64,000 bases of DNA from positions 4,774,001 through 4,838,000 of the forward strand of contig JALGAS010000002.1 in the NCBI GenBank assembly GCA_023078685.1, read 5' to 3'. The notes under the pieces were generated by a model. That model worked only from the letters and a program-made list of their open reading frames with translations, ran no database searches and was not told the DNA's origin. Made by a program: the position numbers and the translations under genes. This DNA comes from Neopestalotiopsis rosae. Its lineage: Eukaryota; Ascomycota; Sordariomycetes; Amphisphaeriales; Sporocadaceae. Positions 12,174 through 23,215 of the stretch are shown here, piece after piece (the first letter of the stretch is position 1; the number at the start of each line of letters is the position of its first letter).

Positions 12174-13477
12174 GTTTGGCAAACAGCCAAGGCGCCGTAT
12201 ATGAGACACGCCGTAGTAGCTGAGCTAGAGACTATGATTCGGCGTTGGAAGAGAGGTCGGAATTGAATGCGAGTGTGCGTGTAATAGTAGTCGCAGGCAC
12301 CAACTGCGTAAAGCGCATGCTCAGCGTGTATGCACCGAATCTTCAGCAGTCGGGATTTACGAATCAGCTATAGCGAGTGATCCGTGAGTTGACAATACTG
12401 AATGAAGGGAGTATTGGAAAGGTTTTATGAACTCCGAAGGGAGAGGAATGGGCATTTGGTCGACACCCATCACCCCCATGCTGGGGACTTTTGGCTGTGC
12501 CGCGATACGGCATCAAGCCTGGGAAGTCTTTCGAAGGGAGAGGAATGGGAGGACACCCATCACCCCCATCTAGTCCAGATCGGGGTTGCGAGTCCTCGGT
12601 TGCAAGCGAACTCCGAATCGGGTCAAATGCAGGACGCGCATGTGGGCCGCTGAACTCCGATCGAATCTAATCATTTCGTCTACCAATTTGTACGAAGCTT
12701 GCGTAATAGGTTACAGTCTGAAGGTGAAAGCATTCGCGGTCAGAAGTGAATGATTTACTTGAAAAGCTGATGTGTTGAACTAGGCAGCGATATTTGAGCT
12801 GCGTGGAGATGTCCAACGGCCAACTTGAATTGAAAGGTGCGTATGCTGGTATGTTCTTTACAATGTGTACAATTTCATTGGTCGTTGATAACCTACCTCG
12901 GCCAGATCACACCATTGGATCGCATACAACTGCTTCATCTTACAGACCACCGCGTTCAAGACGCGTAAGTAAAGCCTGCGAAGCCCTCCCGTGATGTGAT
13001 AGGACCAGTCTTCCATTTGCTATACTCCTAGGCGCTAGCAGCCGTTATTTACAAGGTAGGGTGCTGACAAATTGCATATTTCCCGAATCCTTCAGGCAAG
13101 TAGATAGCGATTGCATGACTGACACGGGTAATATATTGGTCCGCCTTTGGATCTAGTCCAACTCTAGCACAATCTAGCTGCGAGTATACTCAACACTGAA
13201 CGAACTTTTTGCCTGTGTGGGTTATGTAGTATCTTGCAAGCTACGAAGAAAATGCACGTCAGATCATGTCTATACTAAACCACTACCTAAATACCACTGA
13301 CCAAGACTTTCTTGCAAACAAGTCCGGGCTGCGACCATCCGACAACATCCCTGAGAATTTTTGGTCACGGCGATGTGTTCTCTGGCCATATGCTGCATTC
13401 CAGCAGGCTCACTACTAGCGATGCCCTCAACAAACTCCATAGACACATAGACTGTGCAAATTCCGAACGATTTCATC
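12174..13477. other. intergenic upstream of the zinc-cluster regulator
   Basis: About 1.3 kb without a credible gene. It contains the two-copy direct repeat listed separately. Short frames here lack motifs and codon bias. Confidence 0.5.
12435..12569. repeat. two-copy bipartite direct repeat
   Basis: An 18-nt word CGAAGGGAGAGGAATGGG occurs at 12435 and 12532, 97 nt apart. A second word GACACCCATCACCCCCAT follows each copy, at 12462 and 12552. The gap between the two words is 9 nt in copy one and 2 nt in copy two. The words are identical, so this is a duplicated bipartite element about 270 nt upstream of the zinc-cluster regulator's start codon. A role as operator is only a guess. Confidence 0.75.
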
Positions 13478-14593
13478 CTAGTCATCCTCATCGCTGCTTA
13501 TCCATATACAATTGTCCTCGCTTGAGCCAACATACTCATCGCTTTCTTCGATATTCGACCCATCATCCCTCAAGGACTGACCGATCTTGCTCTGCAATGA
13601 AGGTTGAGACTCGACTAAGTGTTCCGATATCTTTTTTGGATGGCGTGTTCGCAAGTTATAGATCTTTCTCCCCCTGGGTGAAGGTGGGCTCTTGCTGAGA
13701 TTCTGCGTGTTGGCTCTACGGCTGTCCAACTGGAGATCCGGGGTTACCTTGAGTATCTCTCCCGCTTCTCTCCTTCGCTTCCTCGACTCTTTCCGTCGCC
13801 TATTTGCTTCTTTCCTTTTGATTTTTCGCATCTTCACTGCTTCCCTTTGGTCCTTTTTCTTTTGACGCATCTGCTGTATAGCTTGAAGCTTCAGGTCAGC
13901 CTCTGAGACGGCATTGCTTGCACCTGTTTCGCCTGCTTTGTTCTTGTTTTCTTTCGATTCTGCTCCTGGTTTCGTGATCGGTGCATGTGTCCCTTTCTTT
14001 CTCAGTGCAGGTGTCTCTTCTTTTCTCGGTGCAGGTGTCTCTTGTCTGCGCCAAGATGCTAACATCCTCCTAACCTGCATGTCGATTTGTTTACGAGCCT
14101 CTGTGCGCTCCATGCCGGTCCTAAGTTTCTTGTCGTAGTCTGTGTGTCTATGACGAATGGATGCCACAACAGCCAAGGTAGCCTTCTGCTCGATGTCGAT
14201 TTTCGAGGTCCTGCCCACTCGGCCACTGCCCTTCGCCATGGCCCGGGCCACGATCTGGGGGATTTCACCTTCGGGCGCCGCCGGGAACATCTTCTTAAGG
14301 ACTTGACGAAATTTGAGCTCGAGGGCTTCATCGTGCTTTTTGACAGCTGCTTCGCGGTCCTTTCGCGTTGCCGCCTCAGAGTCCCATACTGTGTCGCGTA
14401 TTGGCCGCGGGACGCGGATGCCCACGCCGCGCTTGTTTTTATCCACCACGGCGTAGACTGTCTGGCCGGCAGCTTGTGTCTGCTTGCGACAGTTGGCCGT
14501 CATGTAGACATTTCCCTTTGATACAAAGACGTAACCATCTGGCATCGGCGCGCTCATGCGAACCACTGGTTCACGATTGTTGTTCGCTGGCAT
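13478..14593 (-). CDS. DUF2293-domain nuclear-type protein
   Basis: Single-exon frame of 371 aa from ATG 14593. The middle carries the DUF2293 (PF10056) landmarks FPAAPEGEIPQIVARAM, KGSGRVGRTSK and IRHRHTDYD. The C-terminal half is very basic (KKKDQREAVKMRKIKRK, RRRKESRKRRREAG), which suggests a nuclear location and nucleic-acid contact. It ends in an acidic tail. A short internal duplication is visible as ETPAPRKEETPALRKKGTHA. The family has no established function, so no activity is claimed. Confidence 0.8.
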   Translation of the reverse strand: MPANNNREPVVRMSAPMPDGYVFVSKGNVYMTANCRKQTQAAGQTVYAVVDKNKRGVGIRVPRPIRDTVWDSEAATRKDREAAVKKHDEALELKFRQVLKKMFPAAPEGEIPQIVARAMAKGSGRVGRTSKIDIEQKATLAVVASIRHRHTDYDKKLRTGMERTEARKQIDMQVRRMLASWRRQETPAPRKEETPALRKKGTHAPITKPGAESKENKNKAGETGASNAVSEADLKLQAIQQMRQKKKDQREAVKMRKIKRKEANRRRKESRKRRREAGEILKVTPDLQLDSRRANTQNLSKSPPSPRGRKIYNLRTRHPKKISEHLVESQPSLQSKIGQSLRDDGSNIEESDEYVGSSEDNCIWISSDEDD

Positions 14594-15419
14594 TCTGATG
14601 TCGATTCTGAAAAGTGGTTTGCAAGATAGCCATTACAACAAAAACCTGATAAAATAGCCGTATGTGTCGCTCGCTGTAAAATGGCACAGACTCCAAGATG
14701 AACGTGGGTGAGTTACAAGCAGAACTCGTAATTCCTCAAGGTCTGGTGAGATGGCGGTGTCTGTCTGCCTCACTGAACTTGGTCGATTTTCCTGAAGGCA
14801 TTGTCTAGGCAACGACTTGAAATGAGTTTCATAACAAAGCAACGCCGTTTTTCTGAGACGTGCGGGACGACGCTGCACCCAACCAGAACTCAGTCCAGGG
14901 AAGACTCCATGCATCAAAAGGACAAAGTGAATGACAATGGGCTGAACTTGAGCCTTGGACAGAAGTGAATGCTTTGTTGTGTGCATCGCAGAAGTTGCAG
15001 CGTAGTGGAACTCTGAACGATTCCGCCCCACTACAACATTATGGGTCCAAAGGTACGCCTCTTTAACGGCTACCGTCGCTGGTGGTGATATACTTGTCGC
15101 AAAATGCCGTTGTCAAAGTAAATACATGCGAATTGGGCAAGCGTACTACCTGTAAAGCGCATGTCATGTAGGCAACTACGAGTGATGTGTTGTGGAAAGA
15201 AGTCCAAGTCAGTCGCAGAGAATTAAAAGTAATGATCAAATATGTCACTTCATGTAGCCAGATGTAGTTTGATGCAGTTTATTATGTTTATGTAGACGGA
15301 GCCGTCTGTACCATCCCTTGTACTAGACGATCCGGTCTTTATGGGTATCATAGGTTTGCTCGTGCGTGCCAATCATAAATCGCCAACTCCCCATTGCGAA
15401 AATATTAAATGTTCAACGT
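14594..15419. other. intergenic
   Basis: Upstream region of the DUF2293 gene and 3' flank of the CsbD-like gene. A 132-codon minus-strand frame (14633-15031) starts from a non-ATG codon and has no motif. I do not call it. Confidence 0.5.
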
Positions 15420-16043
15420 TTACTTGAGCTCGTTCTTAGCGTCAGCCTGCTTGAGGATATCGTGCTCAGCACCGCGCTGGCTGGTCTTGCCGCTGTCATG
15501 CTGGCTCTGGTACTCGGCCTGAGCAGCGGAGTTGCCAGTCAGGCCAGAGAAGGCAGAGCCGACGGTACCAGTGACACGGTCACCGAGACCCTTGGTGTAG
15601 TCGCTGACCTGGCCCTTGGCCTCTTGCTGTTGACCGTCGAGGTTCTGCTCGCGACCGGTTTGCTTGAGACCCTGTGGAATTATGTGTTAGAACGTTGCAG
15701 TGAGAGAAAGGGAGGCATGGAGCTGCTAAGTCGGGGATCTGCTTACCTCTGAGCCGATGACTCCACCCAGAGTCTCCTTGGCGGAACCGACAGTCTGGTT
15801 CCAGCTACCGGCAGCCCGGTCGGGGTCGTCCTTGGTGACGCCGGAGGCCGAGGCAGTGAAGCCAGGACCCTTCAGGGTGGCGTGGGAAGCATCGTGCTCG
15901 ACATCAGCCTTGTCCTGCTTGGCCTGGCCAGCAGTCTGGTCGCTGGTGTTGCCAGTCAAGCTGCCGAGGGCATTCTGGACAGCGCCAGTAGCCGAGTCGA
16001 CATAGGACTTGAGAGTGGAGGTGTTGTCGTTGTTGGCAGACAT
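15420..16043 (-). CDS. CsbD-like stress protein (fungal 'cruciform DNA recognition' family)
   Basis: Predicted 182 aa in two exons (16043-15747, 15671-15420), with an intron GTAAGC to CCACAG. The protein is small, hydrophilic and rich in Ala, Gly, Gln and Asp. It has two repeats of the CsbD-like pattern: AVQNALGSLTGNTSDQTAGQ with GSWNQTVGSAKETLGGVIG, and GLKQTGREQNLDGQQQEAKG with DRVTGTVGSAFSGLTGN. Fungal relatives are annotated as mismatched base pair and cruciform DNA recognition proteins (Hmp1) and are abundant under stress. The CA-rich untranslated leader and a TATA-like box upstream fit a highly expressed gene. The biochemical role is uncertain. Confidence 0.88.
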
Positions 16044-16159
16044 TTTGATTGATGATTTGTGGTTGAAGGATGAAGTTTGTGTTTTGTGGTTTGTGGTTGA
16101 TTGATTTGATTGATGTGAAGATGGAGTATTGGTGGTCTTGGGAGGAAGACAACAGCTGA

Positions 16160-16166
16160 TTATATA
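16160..16166 (-). promoter_or_regulatory. TATA-like box of the CsbD-like gene
   Basis: TATATAA on the minus strand lies about 120 nt before the ATG at 16043. A CA-rich, G-poor leader follows it. Position and leader composition fit a strong fungal core promoter, but the site is inferred only. Confidence 0.4.
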
Positions 16167-16169
16167 CAA

Positions 16170-18249
16170 AGAGATGGTAGTCTGTTATTCACGATGGCAT
16201 TTGCTTGCTCTTGCCCTTTGTCACTTGCAAGAGCACTTGAAAGCTTCAGATGGTCCATGATATCATTTCTGGTGACCATGTTTCAACGTCAAACCGGCAG
16301 TAGCCTAGAGCTATTACGCAATATCCCGTCTTTGTCCACCAGCAATGTCCACTGTCTCACATGGAGATTTCCAAGAAATTGACAATCGCGATTTCTAGTC
16401 GGATGGCGTTTGGGGGCGCTGCGTCGGCCAGATGCGGGCGATGATGTCATGAAGGAGGGGCAATTCAGAGCTGAAGACCCTGGAGCCAGGCCTAGCCTCC
16501 AAGGTCTGTAGGTAGGTACGTACCGCATCCTAGCTCTGGAGCTCAGCAGTCCGTAGTGCACTACGTCGATTGCCCCGCAGTTCATTCCAGCGGCTTGTAG
16601 AGCGCTCGCAAGAGGTTTCACTGGGTTACCTCACTGTAACGGCATCACGCTACCAATGTTGCATGAGATGCGCGTGTTGGTCAGGCACAGACACGTCAAG
16701 CTGGAGCTCGTAATGGATCTCTGACTAGGTTACGGCCCAGGTTACCGGCTCAGCGGCTACAATAATCGTGATCTAGACGCTTTTCTTCTTGAATCTGCAT
16801 TCGGAAAGATCGTACGCCGACGACCCGTTGCCTCTGGGATCTAAGCAGGATCTGGCCTTTAAGTTCATGATGCAAATGCGCCCTTTCTGTGGAGCCTACT
16901 CTGTGCTCTCTTCGAATTGTAAATACCGTAGGTATTGGTGATATATCGCCGGCTGAGTCTGAAATATCAGAGGTTCAATGTATGTATTATGGAAATAGAT
17001 ACTCTTTCAGCGGCGCCTTCAAAGTAGTTTCACGATGCCATGGCTGCCATCAACAAGAACATAGCCAGCTTCTTTGGACTTCTCTCTAGTTCCGTTTCGT
17101 GCCGCTCTGCTGGCGCTTCCATAAGTCCTGTTGCCTGTAGCAGAGGGTCCGAAGGAGGCAAAGGTTTTGCAGAATCTTGCATTCTCATGCATACCATGAC
17201 TGTGCAATCGAGTCTATAGTGATTGAAAGGAAGAGGAGTTGTTCTGGTAGATGTCTCCCCATTGCAAATAGCCTCACCAAGAGGGTGGGGGGTGTATCGT
17301 CCAGGTGGTCTATTCCATGTGTAACTCAGATCATGAGCACTCGAGATCATATAATCTTGGCATGGTTTAATAAGCCGTGAGTCGATGGGATTTCTTTCTT
17401 GTTATTTTTGGTTCTCATCATCCCTATCTTTCCACCTCCCCCTCCACAAATTTTTCATTCATCTGCCGAACGTTGATTCTTGCTGATCATTATCCTTATT
17501 TCGGCATCTCGGTAGGAATTTGGCGTATGCCCAAGATTGTAAGCTCCAGACCAAGCAGGGGCACACTTCGCCAAGAGGAGCGGACTATTTTGTCACTTTC
17601 TAGATGTGCAAGAGCGACAAACGCTGTCCACGTGGACAAGTGTGAAGTAGTCAAGACTGTTTGAATTGCAATGAAGCGGCCATGTGTAGGGAAAGATGAA
17701 CTATTACTACGGCTGAAACATTTTATATTGGCGAAGCAAACGCGTTTCTGATCAATAAGAAAACGGTCTGAGACTGAGTTCCCTCTGCACTGGAAAAAGT
17801 GGTGCGAATGCAGGGCTCGGACCTCTTTACCCCTGGTAGTCAGAGCCCTCTAGGCTCAAATCATACCCAAACGAGCCAAATAGTCACTTCGTATACGCCG
17901 GCCCGTTGTTAGTGGCCACCCGGCTCTTATACCGGCACCAGCGTCGATTGGTCAGGCACCGATCTGCACCGGAGTGTTTGGCGCAACAAATTCGCTATCG
18001 TACTTTGATTCCTGGGGTTGAGCTGACAGCTGCCTCGGGGGCCACGGGAGCTTGTCATGAAAGAAGACTTATATGACGCTTCCCGTCGCCCAGAAGGGAA
18101 GGCGCTAGATGGAGGATACGTTCATCTCCGGACGATCAATTCCTCGTTTTTCTTTTTTTTTTCTTCTATCTCCCAGGCTGGTCTTGAGGTTATCTCTTCT
18201 CTTTTTTACCGCATTGAAGAGGGAAAAGGAAGGCCCCAGGCTGCTCACG
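16170..18249. other. intergenic, 2.1 kb
   Basis: Upstream regions of the CsbD-like gene (left) and the lipase gene (right). A pyrimidine tract around 18147-18175 lies about 80-100 nt before the lipase ATG, typical of fungal promoters. No open frame here has a recognisable domain. Confidence 0.5.
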
Positions 18250-19705
18250 ATGCATCTCAACACTGCTGCATATGCTGTCGGCGGTCTCTGGCTGGGCACA
18301 GCTTCCGCGACGCCAGCACCAGCAAATGGTGGCAATCACGTCACGGAAAGAGGACTGATCGGAGGTATCGTGGGAGGTCTAGTGGGAGGCCTTGAGGGAC
18401 TCGTGAGCGATGTGGAAGGCCTCTTGGAAGGAGTAACAGATGCGACCGGGATTCTCGATATCTTGGAGAACATTGAGCCAAAGGGCACGCCTACGAATGT
18501 CGCACAAGTCTCGAGTACTTTGCAGGCCATCTACAGCACGACATCGACAAGTTTTTGGGTCGATATTGGCGTCCAGATAGAGGCTGGCTTGGTACCTGAC
18601 AGCATCATAGGATCCACGCCGGATCTGGATACTGGTGTGAACAGCCAGGTCAACGAAAACACAAGAGAACCGGAGTCATCCATATACCCACAAAAGGACA
18701 AGAGCGACCCGCCATATTCGCTCAGCGAGGAGCAGCTGCGCCAAGTCATCTATATTCCCGAAGGCTTCACGTACGGCGACAAGCCGCCCACGATATTCGT
18801 TCCTGGCACTGGTTCGTACGGCGGAAACACTTTTGGTCCGAATCTTCGAAAACTCCTCACTGGCGTCGATTATGCCGATCCAGTCTGGCTGAACATCCCC
18901 GAAGCGATGCTAAATGATACTCAATCTAATGCCGAGTACATTGCATATGCCATCAACTATATCTCTGGTATCAGCCAAAACAGCAATGTCAGCATCATCA
19001 GCTGGTCGCAAGGTGGTCTAGACACGCAGTGGGTGTTTACATATTGGCCATCGACTCGATCCATAGTCTCAGACTTCCTCCCTGTATCTCCTGATTTCCA
19101 CGGTAAGCTAGATTGCTCGCTCAATGATACATCACGATGAAACTAAGAACAGACCCATAGGTACCATACTTGCCTATGTGCTTTGTCTAGACACCGACGC
19201 CACGCCGGGCTTGAACCCATGCGCCCCAGCGGTGCTCCAGCAGGAGTATAACTCAGACTACATATCCACGCTGCGTGCCGACGGCGGTGCGAGCGCATAT
19301 GTCCCGACCACGACCTTTTACTCATCCCTGCTCGATGAAATTGTCCAGCCGCAACAGGGTACGGGGGCGTCTGCCTACCTGCTCGATGAGCGCGGAGTCG
19401 GCGTGTCCAACAATGATCTCCAGGAAGTGTGCGCTGGCCACCTCGGGGGCACCTTTTACGGGCACGCGGGCGCCCTGTACAATCCCCTCACGTACGCGCT
19501 CATTGTTGACGCCCTCACTAACGACGGTCCGGGCGATGTTTCTAGATTGAACATTGCGGACGTTTGTGCTCCGTATTCCGCACCCGGTCTGGACCTTGTG
19601 GACGTGCTGGAAACCGCTGGGCTTATTGTGACTGCAGCCCTTCAGATCCTCGGGTATCCTGAAAAAGTATCAATAGAACCTTCGTTGATGAGCTACGCAG
19701 CCTGA
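18250..19705 (+). CDS. secreted CALB-type lipase
   Basis: Predicted 465 aa in two exons (18250-19102, 19161-19705); the join restores PDFHGTILAY. The open frame runs upstream to 18109, but the ATG at 18250 directly begins a signal peptide (MHLNTAAYAVGGLWLGTASA). The alpha/beta hydrolase core resembles Candida antarctica lipase B: VPGTGSYGG (oxyanion region), nucleophile elbow SWSQGG near residue 255, Asp in LLDEIVQPQ and His in GHAGALYNP. All three catalytic residues are present. A Gly-rich propeptide-like segment (GGIVGGLVGGLEG) precedes the domain. It should hydrolyse esters or lipids outside the cell. Confidence 0.9.
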
Positions 19706-19890
19706 TACATAGATCGGGTTGAAAGCTAGCGATGCCGCCGAACGACCAGGCTTTCACAGCCCACGATTTGTCGATTCGGGCCTTCAGTTCATCGCTCTAT
19801 ACTCCCAGTGCGCGAAATTTGAACATCTCTATAAAAATAATCTAATTAATAGTTGACGTAATAAAATCATTATAAGTAACTGTATCGTAA

Positions 19891-22471
19891 TCAGCGCGAT
19901 TCGACAGTCTTTTCTTCATCTGGAGAGTTTAGTCCTTTGTCAACAGTGATGAGTTCTTCCATTGGACTCCCGGCCGCATCGTCCTTCTCTTCGACCTTTG
20001 CCGTCTGTCCTCCTTTACTAAAAATACCACGAATCACCCCAACCCACGTCTCTCTTGCCTGCCACAATGGCAAAAACCAGATTATTCCTGCCGCGACAAA
20101 CGACCAGATGAACACGACAACCGTCCAACCGGTGAAGAAGTTGCGGCTAAAGACGTAGCCGGATCCGTACAGCGAAAAGGGGATGATGATGAGAAAGATG
20201 ACCACCATGACCGCTGATACAATCTTCGCGTTTCGCGACGCGCGTGCCAGCCCAGAGGGATCCCAATCGTCGCCGATATCAGTCGTGTCTTCATGTGAGT
20301 ACACCTTGTCGCCCGGACGCGGCTCTAGTGGCTGCATGAGAAAGAGGAGCTCCCAGTCGTACGGTGTATGGTGGAAAGGCCACATGGCAAAGTAAATCAG
20401 CAAGGGAACAAATAAACCTAGGCATTCAATCTCAGCTGCAAATTCATTAAAAAGGACCACGACCGCGAAAGAGAGAAAAAAAGAAAAAAGAAGTCAAGGG
20501 GTCCCTACCGACTGTGCATCCGATGAACATAGGCCAGTTTTCGTAGAGTGTTGTCACTGTCACATCCCCGAACATTCCCCTCGCGGAACCGATCCACGAC
20601 GCCAGCGCGCAAATAGATCCCATGGGAGCTGCGTAGGTCATATAAGTAGAGCTCACGTGCGCCGAGTTGACGGCGAGGATGATCGGTACCACTGCGGAGC
20701 CTAGTACAACGCCTAGGAATTCGAGTATCCATCCCATGGAGATGCCCGAATAGTTGAGCCCCGTTGCGAACGTGCTAGAGAAGAGAGCAAATGCTGTGAG
20801 GGATATGTGTGACACTAACTTGAGCCGTTCATCGCTGGCAGTTGGGTTGATATCTAGCCAGAATCAGTACTGCCATTCTGCATCGTGGTAGCAGTAGACT
20901 CACAGGGATGGTATACGTCAAAGGTCACGATGGAGGCGTGCGCTATGATCTCGGCGCTAAAGCTAGACGTCACAGCCATGAAGACCATCAAGACAACAGC
21001 CACCGCGCCCCCTTTACCCATGACCGCTTCAGCTGCCAGTGGTAGGATCATGGCATTGTTGATCTGGTAAGCAGTGACACCGCCCTCGAGGGGCCAGTAC
21101 TCGGTGTTGGCGAGCGCAATGGCCACGTAGCTCATTGTCGCACAGAGGCCGAGGGGGATGCTGAACCACGCAAAGGCACCGTAAAAGTATCCCATGACTA
21201 CGGCTCCCGGCTCACCAGCAATCGCCTTTTGTCCGTACTGTGGGAAAAGTTAGTATTCGACAGGATCGGAATTGAGCTACCGAACTGGGGTCTTGACTGA
21301 CAGAAGGATCAACAAACACGGAGCCAAATCCAGAGACAAGAATGACGCCGGCGAGGAGCAGAGCCTGACCCGACTGCATCGTTAGGTAAGACCCATCTTT
21401 GGCTCCTGTAGCGCCCCCGGCCACCATCACATCAGGACTCTGGAGAAGATCCCAGAGTGCCCCTGGCGAACCCAGGACAGGTAGTGACTGTACCGCCATG
21501 ACTTTGAACATGAACACTAGCAGAATAACGTAAATGATGATTGTGCTGTCCAGAATCAGCACAAATCTCATCGTTGAGCGGCGATATGAATCACCTACTG
21601 CAGATAGTCGGACAAAATAGTGGATTTGAGGCCACCGAGATATGTGTAAACTACCACACCAAATGGTATGAGGTAGTTCATTGCGATCTAATAGTCGTAT
21701 CAGCAAGTATTAATCAATTGCAGTTGTTCACCTACAATGTTGGCACCCGTCGTGACAGAAAATGCTGCAGATCCGCCTAAAAGTAGCGCGGCGGTGATGA
21801 GAACTTGAACAGAAACGCCATAGCAGAAGAATACCATGTGTGTTCTCGTCCCGAAGCGGATGCGAAGAGCCTCGAGAATGGTGTTGGCTCTTGGCGCGCG
21901 ACGCTTGAGCTCAATGGCCATGATTGCGTAGAGCAGAATCTGCACCGTCGCTCCGGCCACAAACCACCAGAGGCCGGCAAAGCCGAAGAGATATGTCAAG
22001 CGGACAGAATTGCTTTGGTCGGGGTTAGCATGCAGGAAGACACAAACTCACACGCAAACGTACAGGAGAGTCGCTGCGTAGCACCATGAACTGACCACAG
22101 CTGCCGCGACGAGACCACTCTTGACGCTCTTCTTGGCAGTCATGAGCATATTTGTGTCCTGTCCATCGTCGTTAGTACTCAAAATGATGAAAAATTGCGT
22201 TTTAGTCATTATGCTCAACTGACAGTAGACTCGTGTAGGTATTTGCGCGAAACCCAGGTGATGATGTTCATCTGAGCACAAAAGTCAGTCAATCTTCAGC
22301 AACGACTTCATCCCTGCAGCCTCAATATGAAGCTTACCGTCAAGGCAAAGACGATACCGAAACCTTTATCAAATTGTGAGTAATAGCCAAGACCGCAATT
22401 ACGAGCCACTCACCACACACTAAGCCGTAGGCCACGCCCTGGGGGAGTGGTGGCGTCCCCGAATCGACCAT
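19891..22471 (-). CDS. urea transporter, DUR3-type sodium:solute symporter family
   Basis: Ten predicted exons give 680 aa: 22471-22414, 22363-22338, 22271-22224, 22158-22064, 22012-21736, 21687-21599, 21545-21302, 21237-20904, 20853-20509, 20417-19891. All junctions keep phase. Family landmarks are PPLPQGVAYGLVCGFGIVFA at the N-terminus, TAKKSVKSGLVAAAVVSSW, GATVQILLYAIMAIELKRRA, YLGGLKSTILSDYLH and FSAEIIAHASIVTFDVY. These match DUR3 urea/polyamine permeases (solute:sodium symporter family, proton-coupled in fungi). About 14-15 membrane helices are expected at the plasma membrane. It is divergent from the amidase, with GATA motifs between, which suggests nitrogen-repressed co-regulation. 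Confidence 0.9.
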
Positions 22472-22566
22472 CTTATTCCACGATGTTGTCGCGAATTCTA
22501 CGAAAATATAATTGATATGAGGCTTCGTTTTTGAGTTTGGCATATGGGGGCCACAATGCGACGGAA

Positions 22567-23074
22567 TTATCAATTCAATATTACATGCGTGTGATGATGG
22601 CGCTACATTGGAATGGTGAAGGGCTGCCCGAATGTCGCAATGTTGCTACCATGAAGTATACATATATCTCATACGCTACAAATGCATGATTGACCGTATG
22701 CGAGTACATAACCCTGAACTGCATACCAAAGCTCAAACCCATATCGTAGCGCATCGGATTCAAGAAAGCTTCCCGAAACTCAGCGGCAGACTTTGCCAGC
22801 CATAGCATAGAGTTCCAATTGTCCCTTATCTTGCCGTACTATTGGATCTTTTCTGATTTGGTCCAGATGTCCTCGAGCATCCAATCGTATTGTGCGAAGG
22901 AGAATACAATTTGAATACCACTGGAAATATGCCAGGGGCGTCCCCGCGCCAAGCACGGCATGGGCTCTTCGGATACTTTCCGTGACACTGCCGAAGATAA
23001 CAAGAGGCACTCTGATTCGACCCATCCGACGGAGCTTGGGTGGGTTGCTGCCGCCGCAACCACGATTGGATAAG
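22567..23074. promoter_or_regulatory. GATA-factor motifs between urea transporter and amidase
   Basis: Three HGATAR motifs occur in the 744-nt divergent intergenic space: TGATAA (minus strand) at 22567-22572, AGATAA (minus) at 22826-22831 and AGATAA (plus) at 22995-23000. A weaker GATAAG lies at 23069. AreA/NIT2 GATA factors use such sites, usually in pairs, to activate nitrogen-scavenging genes. Binding is inferred; isolated GATA words are common by chance. Confidence 0.45.
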
Positions 23075-23215
23075 GTTGCAAGCTATCAAGCCAAAAGGGA
23101 CGTATATTGTACGAACAATTTGTATGTGGACAGGATATTGGACTTCTCAGAAATCGAATGGCCTACCAGTGGATATTTGTCTAACTCACAATACTCGTTG
23201 AAAAATTGATTTACA

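Noticed and set aside
17377..17690. Cys-containing stretch near 17.6 kb resembling part of a zinc cluster
   Set aside because: Spacing of the cysteines is wrong for Zn2Cys6, a stop interrupts it and no regulator body follows.
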